Source: JBCDGZ01 sp038750655
GTDB lineage: Bacteria > Bacteroidota > Bacteroidia > Chitinophagales > Saprospiraceae
Reading direction: 5' to 3'
Length of the DNA: 29,491 nucleotides
Assembly (NCBI GenBank): GCA_038750655.1
Contig: JBCDGZ010000103.1
Coordinates: forward strand, 1 to 29,491
Of this stretch, positions 23,192-29,491 are shown piece by piece. Each line of letters begins with the position of its first letter. Position 1 is the stretch's first letter. The position numbers and the translations under genes were made by a program. Below the pieces are notes generated by a model, which did no database searches, had not been told where the DNA came from, and worked only from the letters and a program-made list of their open reading frames with translations.

Positions 23192-23237
23192 CAAAAAGCC
23201 AGGTCTGGCCTACTGTCGTGCAGCTGCCAGCACCTGG
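23192..23237 (-). terminator. Rho-independent terminator of the amino-acid operon
   Basis: On the minus strand CCAGGT-G-CTGGC pairs with GCCAG-ACCTGG (one bulged G, 11 paired bases, 16-base loop), followed by CTTTTTG. It lies downstream of the operon ending at 23441 and just before the ATPase operators. Confidence 0.72.
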
Positions 23238-23385
23238 AGAAATGAAAATGAGCTGCATTTGTTTGGCTTAGAGGCTAGTTTCGTTGTGTGGTCTGTTGCC
23301 TAACGGATTTATATTCAGCCTATTAGCGATTTTTAGCAGCTATAGCGGGTAGGAGTAAAATGTTTTTGAATAACATGAGTGGGTG

Positions 23386-23408
23386 CCTTGTATATGAACT
23401 ATACAAGG
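23386..23408. other. Perfect inverted repeat downstream of the aldolase-like gene
   Basis: CCTTGTATA and TATACAAGG pair perfectly around a 5-base loop, 33 bases past the stop at 23441. There is no T run on either strand, so it is more likely a 3' stabilising hairpin or a protein site than a terminator. Confidence 0.5.
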
Positions 23409-23440
23409 AGTGCTGTGATCGGAAAAAGGTAACAATACGA

Positions 23441-24532
23441 CTACTGCATCATGCTCAGTGCCTCGCCTGTCGTCTGAATATAGCCCTTCATTGCATCAGC
23501 AGTCATACAAGAGTGAACGGGAAGAATTTTTAGAATAGCTCCAATCTGTTGCTGCTCAATAAATGTGCTGGGGGCTTTAATGATCCCGTGTTCCTGCGAC
23601 ACCTTTTTGAGATAGGTATCGGGAATAATATCGCCCCAGCCATTACCCTCGCCGCGGACTACCCGTCCGTAGATTGTACCTAGCTCGGGGTCCTCCAATC
23701 GATCTTTAGAAAAATGCACTCCGCCGCCGTAGATCAGCAACTCTTGCTTGGCTTCATGTATGGCCACAATCGGGCAGGCCATCGCCACCGCAATTTGCGC
23801 AAAATCACAGGAGCCAATCTGCTGTTGCATCAAATCGTAGAAGATAAAGTTACCCGGCCGGATTTCCTCCACGCCACTAAAATCTTCCATTCGGCTACAA
23901 GTTGGCGTATCCCCTACAGAGACGATGAGCTGAGGATAGCGATCTTGGTAATGCGCCTTGGTCGCCTGCATCAGCGCCCTACTGCTGCGATGGACAGCAG
24001 CAATTTCCTCCAATCCACGCGCGCTGTAGCTCTGCCCGGCGTGCCCTAAAAAACCCCGGAATTTCAGCAGGGGCGAAGCCGCTATCTCTGCCAGGAGGGC
24101 ATCTATGGCTGGATAGTCATCTGGTTCTAAGCCGGCGCGGTGATTGCCGAGGTTCAGCTTGATGAATAGGCCAAGTGGAGATTGAAGGTTGGCTTGCAGG
24201 TGCCGGATGTGAGCATTGGATTCGACCAGGAGATTCAAGTGAATGCGGCTAGCCAAACCATTGACCGTTTCCATTTCTAAAACATTAAACGGAAAAGCCA
24301 CGGTGATGTCGGTCCAGCCATCTTCGGCAAAATAAGCGGCCATGCGGATCGACGAAACCGTGATTTGCGTCACGCCTTCGGCCCTCAGCCACCGAGCAAT
24401 CGCCTGCGACTGTGGCGTCTTGAGATGGGGCCGAAGGACGACTTGATTACGACGGGCCTTATCGACCATCATACGGATGTTGCGACGGCATTTGTTTTCG
24501 TCGAGAAGTAGGGTAGGGGTAGTGATGAGCAT
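23441..24532 (-). CDS. D-threonine aldolase / D-serine dehydratase-like PLP enzyme
   Basis: The product has 363 residues. The alanine-racemase-type N-terminal barrel has the PLP lysine in LRPHLKTPQS (Lys38), GFLGHAGQSY, and VSVGDTPTCS near residue 200. The C-terminal beta domain carries the metal-site motif PVHSCMTADAM (His340, Cys342), typical of the DSD1/D-threonine-aldolase family. Such enzymes cleave D-threonine to glycine and acetaldehyde, or deaminate D-serine to pyruvate, with a divalent metal. It follows a serine racemase-like gene by 61 bases on the same strand, which fits a D-amino-acid role. Which of the two reactions it catalyses cannot be read from sequence alone. Confidence 0.9.
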   Translation of the reverse strand: MLITTPTLLLDENKCRRNIRMMVDKARRNQVVLRPHLKTPQSQAIARWLRAEGVTQITVSSIRMAAYFAEDGWTDITVAFPFNVLEMETVNGLASRIHLNLLVESNAHIRHLQANLQSPLGLFIKLNLGNHRAGLEPDDYPAIDALLAEIAASPLLKFRGFLGHAGQSYSARGLEEIAAVHRSSRALMQATKAHYQDRYPQLIVSVGDTPTCSRMEDFSGVEEIRPGNFIFYDLMQQQIGSCDFAQIAVAMACPIVAIHEAKQELLIYGGGVHFSKDRLEDPELGTIYGRVVRGEGNGWGDIIPDTYLKKVSQEHGIIKAPSTFIEQQQIGAILKILPVHSCMTADAMKGYIQTTGEALSMMQ

Positions 24533-24593
24533 GGTGAAGAATTTTTACCAGCAACTAATATAAACATGCTTAGAAAGTCCAGCGGGGCTCCTT

Positions 24594-25529
24594 TTAAAAC
24601 GGTAAATTCTCTAAATCCACATTTCCCCCCGTAATAATGATTCCAATTTGCTTGCCGGCGAATTGTTCTTTTTCTTTCAGCATGGCGGCGAAAGGCACCG
24701 CGCAGGAAGGCTCAATAATGATTTTCATCCGTTCCCAGATGAGCCGCATAGCGGCAATGATTTCCTGCTCGGTAACTCGGATGATGCGATCGACATATTG
24801 TTGAATAATGGGGAAATTGACATCGCCCAGGTGAGTCCGCAGGCCGTCGGCAATGGTATTCGTCGTTTCGTTCTTGAGGATGGTGCCGCTTTGTAGGGAG
24901 CGATAGGCGTCGTCGACCTCGAAGGGCTCACCGCAGATGGTGATGCAATCCTTGCCGAAGAAGTGAGCGGCTAAGGCGGTACCTGCCGCTAAACCACCAC
25001 CACCAATGGGGCAGAAAATGACATCCAGGTCAGGCTGCTCCTCTAGCAACTCCATTGCCGAGGTGGCTTGCCCGAGGATCACCTCAATCTGGTTGGAAGA
25101 ATGCAAAACGCTAGCGCCCCGCTGCTCCACGATCTCCGCCGCCATGGCCTCCCGCCCCTGAACGGTCGATTCACACTCATTCACCTCTCCACCGTAGCCC
25201 CGTACCGCAGTCTTCTTTACCGTTGGCGCATTTTCCGGCATCACAATAAAAGCTTTTACCCCCTGCAGCTGCGCCGCAAAGGCTACGGCTTGCGCAAAAT
25301 TACCCGAAGAGTGGGTCACCACCCCGCGCGCCCGCTCCTCCTCCGACAGGGACAGCACCGCATTGGTCGCTCCTCGCATCTTAAAAGATCCCGTCTTCTG
25401 AAAATTCTCACATTTAAAAAAGAGCTGTGCACCAGCCATTTGATTGATCGCCGTCGAGGAAAGGACCGGCGTACGGTGCAGGTGCGGAGAAATCCGAGCC
25501 TGACAATCGAGTAAGGTTTGTTTGTCCAT
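24594..25529 (-). CDS. Serine racemase / threonine dehydratase-like PLP enzyme
   Basis: The ATG at 25529 (MDKQTLLDCQARISPHLHRTP) gives 311 residues. The fold-type II PLP signature KCENFQKTGSFKMRGA contains the Schiff-base Lys50. THSSGNFAQAVAFAA, the glycine loop CPIGGGGLAAG, and the C-terminal IIITGGNVDL are all present. There is no C-terminal ACT regulatory domain, so it is the short catabolic/serine-racemase type rather than IlvA. It would racemise serine or eliminate water from L-serine/L-threonine to give the 2-oxo acid. The frame extends 13 codons upstream, but Met 25529 gives the family start. It lies between the asparaginase-like and D-amino-acid enzymes. Confidence 0.92.
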   Translation of the reverse strand: MDKQTLLDCQARISPHLHRTPVLSSTAINQMAGAQLFFKCENFQKTGSFKMRGATNAVLSLSEEERARGVVTHSSGNFAQAVAFAAQLQGVKAFIVMPENAPTVKKTAVRGYGGEVNECESTVQGREAMAAEIVEQRGASVLHSSNQIEVILGQATSAMELLEEQPDLDVIFCPIGGGGLAAGTALAAHFFGKDCITICGEPFEVDDAYRSLQSGTILKNETTNTIADGLRTHLGDVNFPIIQQYVDRIIRVTEQEIIAAMRLIWERMKIIIEPSCAVPFAAMLKEKEQFAGKQIGIIITGGNVDLENLPF

Positions 25530-25554
25530 ATTGGTTAATTGGTTATGAGTCGTA

Positions 25555-25663
25555 TTATTCTTCAACAAAAGCCGTCACCTCAAGTTCGATTAAATAGCCA
25601 TAATGCAGCTCGCGAGCGTTCCCTTTGGTTTCCGAGATACGCTTGTTGGTGGTGGCTTTTCTA
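25555..25663 (-). pseudogene. Possible ridA remnant (C-terminal fragment)
   Basis: Between the asparaginase stop and the racemase start the minus strand carries an open frame without its own start, ending ARELHYGYLIELEVTAFVEE and a stop at 25555. The last 20 residues resemble the end of RidA/YjgF proteins (YGYLIEIEATAFV-type). RidA hydrolyses the enamines released by PLP dehydratases, such as the adjacent one. Only about 30 codons remain, and the upstream part of the frame overlaps the asparaginase-like gene. It may be a deletion scar; chance resemblance is not excluded. Confidence 0.3.
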
Positions 25664-26149
25664 TCAATAAAATTTTCCAGTTTCCAGATCGCGCTGCATT
25701 TTATCCGCTGCTTTGACGATGCCGTGCATTGCGATAAAGATACCGCTTTCCTGCAATTGTGCAGCGGCGATGGCACAGCCTATATTGATGGGGGCTTCAG
25801 AGTTGCTGAACCGCTCTGGCCGCATCGCTCCGGTCAGTACGACACACTTATCCGGGATGCGTTCGGCAAGGTAGCGGGCGGTGTCGATCAGGGTATCCGT
25901 ACCGTGGGTGATGATGATGCGCCGGGCCGAATGCTGCCGGATCAGCTCCACTAGCCGCTGCCGATCTGCGTCGGTAATTTCCAGGCTATCTTTTTGGAAG
26001 GCAGTGAGGCATTCATATTCGAAGGAAGGTTGGAGCTTTTCGAGGATGCGGAGGACGGCCGGCTCGCCGAATTCGAAGGCCCAGCCGTTGGTGGTATGGG
26101 GGTAGTCTTTGTCGATGGTGCCGCCGGTTTGGAGGAAGAGGAGTTGCAT
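25664..26149 (-). CDS. Short asparaginase-domain protein
   Basis: The product has 161 residues, starting MQLLFLQTGGTIDKDY. The TGGTID motif holds the usual nucleophilic Thr11, and ITHGTDTLIDTARYL carries the second Thr-Asp pair. VVLTGAMRPERFSNSEAPINIGCAIA matches the middle of asparaginases, and the end GIFIAMHGIV...DLETGKFY matches the known short form. The usual 320-350-residue enzyme has a second domain that supplies active-site contacts. Here only the N-terminal domain is made, and the ending suggests a natural short family rather than a truncation. It would convert asparagine to aspartate and ammonia if active. It is the first gene of the amino-acid unit. Confidence 0.85.
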   Translation of the reverse strand: MQLLFLQTGGTIDKDYPHTTNGWAFEFGEPAVLRILEKLQPSFEYECLTAFQKDSLEITDADRQRLVELIRQHSARRIIITHGTDTLIDTARYLAERIPDKCVVLTGAMRPERFSNSEAPINIGCAIAAAQLQESGIFIAMHGIVKAADKMQRDLETGKFY

Positions 26150-26644
26150 GGGGGGTAAAGGTAGAGGTTTATTTTTGTTATTTGTGATTGGTCATCATTT
26201 GTAGCTGATTGTTTCCTGTGGTCTGTCTTCAATTATAGTTAGTGCTTCTTTTTAGTTTTTAGGGAATGAGCATGGATTGGGGCTTTGGGGAGGGTTCCCA
26301 CCCAACCGCCTCCGCCGGCTTTTCAGTTCCTTTACAGGCACTACTTTTCCTCGCATTCTACTGCTTCAAAGCCGCAAGAAGTGTCAGAAGTATCATCCAT
26401 CGGTACCTGTAGATGACAAACATTCGATGCATAGACGGGATTTTTGAAAAATTCCATAATGATAAAATTAAAACATATTTGAATTTGTGTGTTTGTGATA
26501 ATGTAATCGACTTACAAACAGTTCTTTATAGGAATAAATATTTTTAAAAAAATATGATAGACCTTACTGATTTTTCGCATATGAAATACTATTCTCCCCC
26601 CAGAAAATCCGATATTTACTGCTCACATTAAAATTTCGTAAACC
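26150..26644. other. Gap upstream of the DPP5-like peptidase
   Basis: These 495 bases contain one believable short ORF on the minus strand (26341-26457). Bases 26458-26640 are very AT-rich and should hold the promoter of the peptidase gene, but no exact TAnnTTTG is seen. Bases 26150-26340 show only a G/C-rich run near 26280-26330 without a clear element. Confidence 0.55.
26341..26457 (-). CDS. Small ORF, 38 residues, three Cys (candidate peptide gene)
   Basis: The ATG at 26457 opens a 38-codon frame ending in TAG at 26341. The product begins MEFFKNPVYASNVCHLQVP and ends DTSCGFEAVECEEK, with cysteines at 14, 28 and 35 and a Ser/Thr/Asp-rich middle. It has no signal peptide or membrane segment. 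It resembles in style the small precursor peptides of modified natural products, but no modification enzyme or transporter is nearby. An AT-rich promoter-like region precedes it. Coding status is unproven. Confidence 0.35.
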   Translation of the reverse strand: MEFFKNPVYASNVCHLQVPMDDTSDTSCGFEAVECEEK

Positions 26645-28669
26645 ATGAAAAATACCTTGCTTGTTCTCCTCTTGGCTATCAGCCTCAGTGCTACGGCACA
26701 AAATGACCGCCTGACCGCCGAAAAACTCTGGGAATTAGGGCGCGTGTCGCTCGAAGATGTTTCGCCGGATGGGAAAACGGTACTTTATGGGGTACGCTAT
26801 TATGATATTCAGGCCAATAAGGGCAGTACGGATTTGTACATCGTGCCGACGGCCGGAGGCACTGCGAAGAAATTGACCGCTTATGCTGGGAGTGAGTACA
26901 ATGCCAAGTATCGCCCGGATGGGGAGCGGATTGCTTTTTTGCGGGGTGGGCAACTGTGGGAAATGAATGCCGACGGGACGGACCAGCATCAGGTGTCAGA
27001 GGAGGAGATGAATGGCTTTTCTTGGTCGCCGACGGGCAAGCACATCTTATTTATTCGGGATGTCAAATACGATCAAACGGCCAACGAATTGTACAAGGAC
27101 TTACCGCTGGCGGATGCGCGCATTATCGATGGACTGATGTATCGCCACTGGAATCAATGGCACGACTATTCCTGCAGCAATATTTTCTACATGGCTTATG
27201 AAGATGGCCAACTCACCGGCTCCGCCACCAACATCATGAAAGAACCCTACGACTCGCCCGTCAACCCCTTCGGAGGGATGGAGCAGATCGCCTGGAGTGC
27301 CAACGGAAAGGCCATCGCCTACACCTGCAAAAAAGAATCGCCCACCCAATGGGCCCAAAGCACCAATAACGACCTCTATCTCTACGAGCTGGCCAGCGGT
27401 AAAACCCGCAATCTCAGCCAGGGCATGCCCGGCTACGATCAAGAGCCGGTCTTTTCGCCCGACGGGCGCTACCTGCTTTGGAGCAGTATGGAGCGAGCTG
27501 GCTTCGAATCTGACCGCAATCGCGTGTTCTGCTACGATTTGCAAAAGCAAACCAAAGAGGAGCTGACCGTAGGCCTGGAACGCAATGTTTCTCATCCCCA
27601 CTGGTCAGCTGATAGCAAAACTCTCTACTTCAGCAGTGGGGTAGAGGCGACCTACCAGCTGTTCGCGATGGACTTCGCCAGCCGCAAAATTCGCCAAATC
27701 ACCAAAGGGGTCCACAATTACTACAGCTTTCTACCTGCGGCGGGCAATAGCCTGGTCGCTTCACGGGCCTCTATGTCCATGCCGCATGAGTTGTACCGCG
27801 TAGATACGGGCAGCGGAGCCGCCGAGCCCATCACTTTCATCAATAAGGAAGCCCTGAGTAAAATTAAGATGGGAGAGGTTAAGGAGCGATGGGTGGAGAC
27901 GACCGATGGCAAGCAGATGAAAGTCTGGATGATTTATCCACCCGATTTTGATCCCAATAAGAAATACCCGGCCTTGCTGTATTGCCAGGGCGGGCCACAG
28001 TCGGCGGTCAGCCAGTTTTGGTCCTATCGCTGGAATTTTCAGATGATGGCGGCCAATGACTACATTATTGTCGCACCCAATCGTCGGGGCCTGCCCTCTT
28101 TCGGGCGGGAGTGGAACGATCAGATCAGCGGCGACTGGGGTGGGCAGGCCATGCAGGACTACTTCAGTGCCATCGATGAGGCCAAGCAGGAGCCTTACAT
28201 TGATGAGGAGCGCCTCGGTGCGGTGGGGGCCAGCTACGGCGGCTATTCCGTCTACTGGCTAGCCGGCAATCACAACAAACGCTTCAAAGCCTTCATCTCG
28301 CACTGCGGCCTTTTCAACCTGGAGAGCTGGTACGGGACAACCGAGGAGCTGTTTTTCGCCAACTGGGACATCAAAGGCCCCTACTGGCAAAAGGACCAGC
28401 CGATCAGCTACGAGAAGCATTCGCCGCACAAGTACGTGCGCAACTGGGATACGCCGATGCTGGTGATTCACGGAGAGAAAGACTTTCGGGTGCCGATCGG
28501 CGAAGGGATGCAGGCCTTCCAGGCGGCGCAGTTGCAGGGTATCCCCAGTCGCTTTCTCTACTTCCCTGAGGAGGGGCATTGGGTGAGCAGTGCGCAGAAT
28601 GGTATTTTGTGGCAGCGAGTGTTCTTCGACTGGCTGGATACCTATTTGAAGGAGGAGAAGCAGCCGTAG
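26645..28669 (+). CDS. S9-family peptidase (DPP5/acylaminoacyl-peptidase-like)
   Basis: The product has 674 residues. A signal peptide (MKNTLLVLLLAISLSATA|QN) exports it. Residues about 25-410 form a seven-blade beta-propeller with WD40/TolB-like units (SPDGKTVLYG, RPDGERIAFL, SPTGKHILFI, SPDGRYLLWS, SADSKTLYFS). The alpha/beta-hydrolase domain has YCQGGPQSAVSQFWSYRW, the nucleophile elbow GASYGGY (Ser530), GEKDFRVP (Asp613) and EEGHWV (His645), so the triad is complete. The length and layout match bacterial DPP5, which removes dipeptides in the periplasm during protein catabolism. It is transcribed alone, and its stop lies 3 bases from the stop of the convergent gene. Confidence 0.95.
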   Translation: MKNTLLVLLLAISLSATAQNDRLTAEKLWELGRVSLEDVSPDGKTVLYGVRYYDIQANKGSTDLYIVPTAGGTAKKLTAYAGSEYNAKYRPDGERIAFLRGGQLWEMNADGTDQHQVSEEEMNGFSWSPTGKHILFIRDVKYDQTANELYKDLPLADARIIDGLMYRHWNQWHDYSCSNIFYMAYEDGQLTGSATNIMKEPYDSPVNPFGGMEQIAWSANGKAIAYTCKKESPTQWAQSTNNDLYLYELASGKTRNLSQGMPGYDQEPVFSPDGRYLLWSSMERAGFESDRNRVFCYDLQKQTKEELTVGLERNVSHPHWSADSKTLYFSSGVEATYQLFAMDFASRKIRQITKGVHNYYSFLPAAGNSLVASRASMSMPHELYRVDTGSGAAEPITFINKEALSKIKMGEVKERWVETTDGKQMKVWMIYPPDFDPNKKYPALLYCQGGPQSAVSQFWSYRWNFQMMAANDYIIVAPNRRGLPSFGREWNDQISGDWGGQAMQDYFSAIDEAKQEPYIDEERLGAVGASYGGYSVYWLAGNHNKRFKAFISHCGLFNLESWYGTTEELFFANWDIKGPYWQKDQPISYEKHSPHKYVRNWDTPMLVIHGEKDFRVPIGEGMQAFQAAQLQGIPSRFLYFPEEGHWVSSAQNGILWQRVFFDWLDTYLKEEKQP

Positions 28670-28672
28670 GGT

Positions 28673-29491
28673 TTACAATAACTCTAGTGTCAGCTCCCAC
28701 AAATCATCATAAGGAATAATTTCAATGTCCGCATTATCGACTTTTAGATCGCTGTTCTTCAGCTGAGTCGCTAGCTTCTCTGTCTTTTGCAGAATGAGGG
28801 CCTTATCAAAGTTATAGTGAGGAATCTTAAGCAGCAAGCGCAGCAACATCCGCGCCCGGCTGCCACTCTTCAAATACCGCTCCGCATACTTGATAATCGC
28901 CTCCTTTTTATCAATCAAAAAATCATTATTCCGCCCCAGATTATGCAGCAATTGTAGGATAATGATATTGACATTATTCCCCGCCTTATCCGCCGTAAAC
29001 ACAGGCACCTCGTTGAGGAATTTCCCCAGCTTGAAATGCCCACTCCCTTCAATCCGTCCCACCCGCATCAAAAATTTCACAAAACCCCTCACGATGAGCC
29101 ACTGCTCGCGCATGGCCTTGTTGATGTGCCGCTTGCGCTCAGCGGTTTGAAAGAGGGCGTGGGCGGCTTTGTAGTCGCGGCGATGCAGTTCGAGGACGAA
29201 GCGGTAGTAGGTGTAGACGCTCCAGGAGTAGGAGCCTTTGTTGGCTTGGCTCAATGCTTTTTGGATAACTGTTTGAGCTTCGTTGAATTGTTTTTGGATG
29301 ATGAGTACAGGGGTGAGGTTAGAGTAGAAGGGGGAGGTTCGTTCAATTCCTCTTACTTCTAAAAATCCTATAATCTCCTTACAGCATTTTATGACGTCTT
29401 TGTAGTTATGAGAAAGATATGCCCTATGAATTAAGAGCGTATAGATATACATATTAATAGGAGCAGATTCACATTCCAGATATGGTTTTAA
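28673..29491 (-). CDS. Helical-repeat (TPR-like) protein, partial (N-terminus beyond window)
   Basis: The frame is open from 28673 to the right edge. The visible start at 29452 is only an internal Met, since codons LKPYLECESAPIN precede it without a stop. The 272 visible residues are almost all alpha-helical, with pairs of amphipathic helices spaced like TPRs (YKDVIKCCKEIIGFLE, FNEAQTVIQKALSQA, YTYYRFVLELHRRDYKAAHALFQTAE). No enzyme motif is seen. Similar proteins act as scaffolds, often as C-terminal parts of larger regulators. The missing N-terminus prevents assignment. Confidence 0.8.
   Translation of the reverse strand, partial: LKPYLECESAPINMYIYTLLIHRAYLSHNYKDVIKCCKEIIGFLEVRGIERTSPFYSNLTPVLIIQKQFNEAQTVIQKALSQANKGSYSWSVYTYYRFVLELHRRDYKAAHALFQTAERKRHINKAMREQWLIVRGFVKFLMRVGRIEGSGHFKLGKFLNEVPVFTADKAGNNVNIIILQLLHNLGRNNDFLIDKKEAIIKYAERYLKSGSRARMLLRLLLKIPHYNFDKALILQKTEKLATQLKNSDLKVDNADIEIIPYDDLWELTLELL

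Larger units (their letters stand above)
23036..23440. other. Regulatory gap between ATPase and amino-acid operons
   Basis: These 405 bases hold the ATPase promoter and operator array (23078-23190), a strong terminator (23192-23237) and an inverted repeat near the end of the next gene (23386-23408). Bases 23238-23385 show no coding potential beyond very short frames. Confidence 0.6.

Overview
The window is chromosomal DNA from a Bacteroidota bacterium, most likely a saprospirian (Lewinella/Haliscomenobacter-like). The reasons are: a short 289-residue primary sigma factor; TAnnTTTG-type -7 promoter elements with almost no Shine-Dalgarno sequences; several signal-peptide proteins with outer-membrane beta-barrel character; an Omp28-like protein with a type IX secretion C-terminal sorting domain; a DPP5-like S9 peptidase; and an N-terminally extended GAPDH. 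I see no tRNA, rRNA, transposase, integrase or CRISPR array. The genus assignment is inference.

Layout, left to right. 1-1862: hemL (tetrapyrrole synthesis) followed on the minus strand by a sensor histidine kinase cut by the window edge. 2056-4711: a small barrel-like protein, a membrane protein with a PD-(D/E)xK nuclease-like core, a barrel-like protein with a duplicated DGSKLKG domain, and a small lipoprotein candidate. 4821-8656: a YD-repeat-like protein, a cluster of short GCCAAAGGC palindromes, and a large AddB-like RecB-family nuclease without an AddA partner here. 8788-9847: a Lys-rich membrane protein and a START-like protein. 10381-12854: rpoD, a strong terminator, and the extended GAPDH. 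12885-14561: a secreted protein with two CARDB-like segments and an Lrp/AsnC regulator, divergent from an S41 (CtpA-like) peptidase. 16445-20142: a barrel-like protein, a GH36-type alpha-galactosidase and the Omp28-like T9SS cargo.

20258-23237 is the most unusual part. Two P-loop ATPases of the archaeal-ATPase (COG1672-like) type lie in tandem. A hairpin lies between them, and a dense set of TTGTCAA palindromes lies over and upstream of a good -7 element. A Rho-independent terminator insulates the unit from the next operon. 23441-26149 is an amino-acid module: a short asparaginase-domain protein, a serine racemase/dehydratase-type enzyme and a D-threonine-aldolase/D-serine-dehydratase-like enzyme, with what may be a ridA remnant between the first two. 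A 38-codon Cys-containing small ORF lies at 26341-26457. The window ends with a DPP5-like peptidase and a helical-repeat (TPR-like) protein cut by the right edge.

Most genes are ordinary housekeeping or envelope functions. The main candidates for undescribed biology are the paired ATPase unit with its operator array, the membrane-anchored PD-(D/E)xK-like protein, the small Cys-containing ORF, and the palindrome cluster at 5747-5953. All assignments come from reading motifs by eye; no database search was run.
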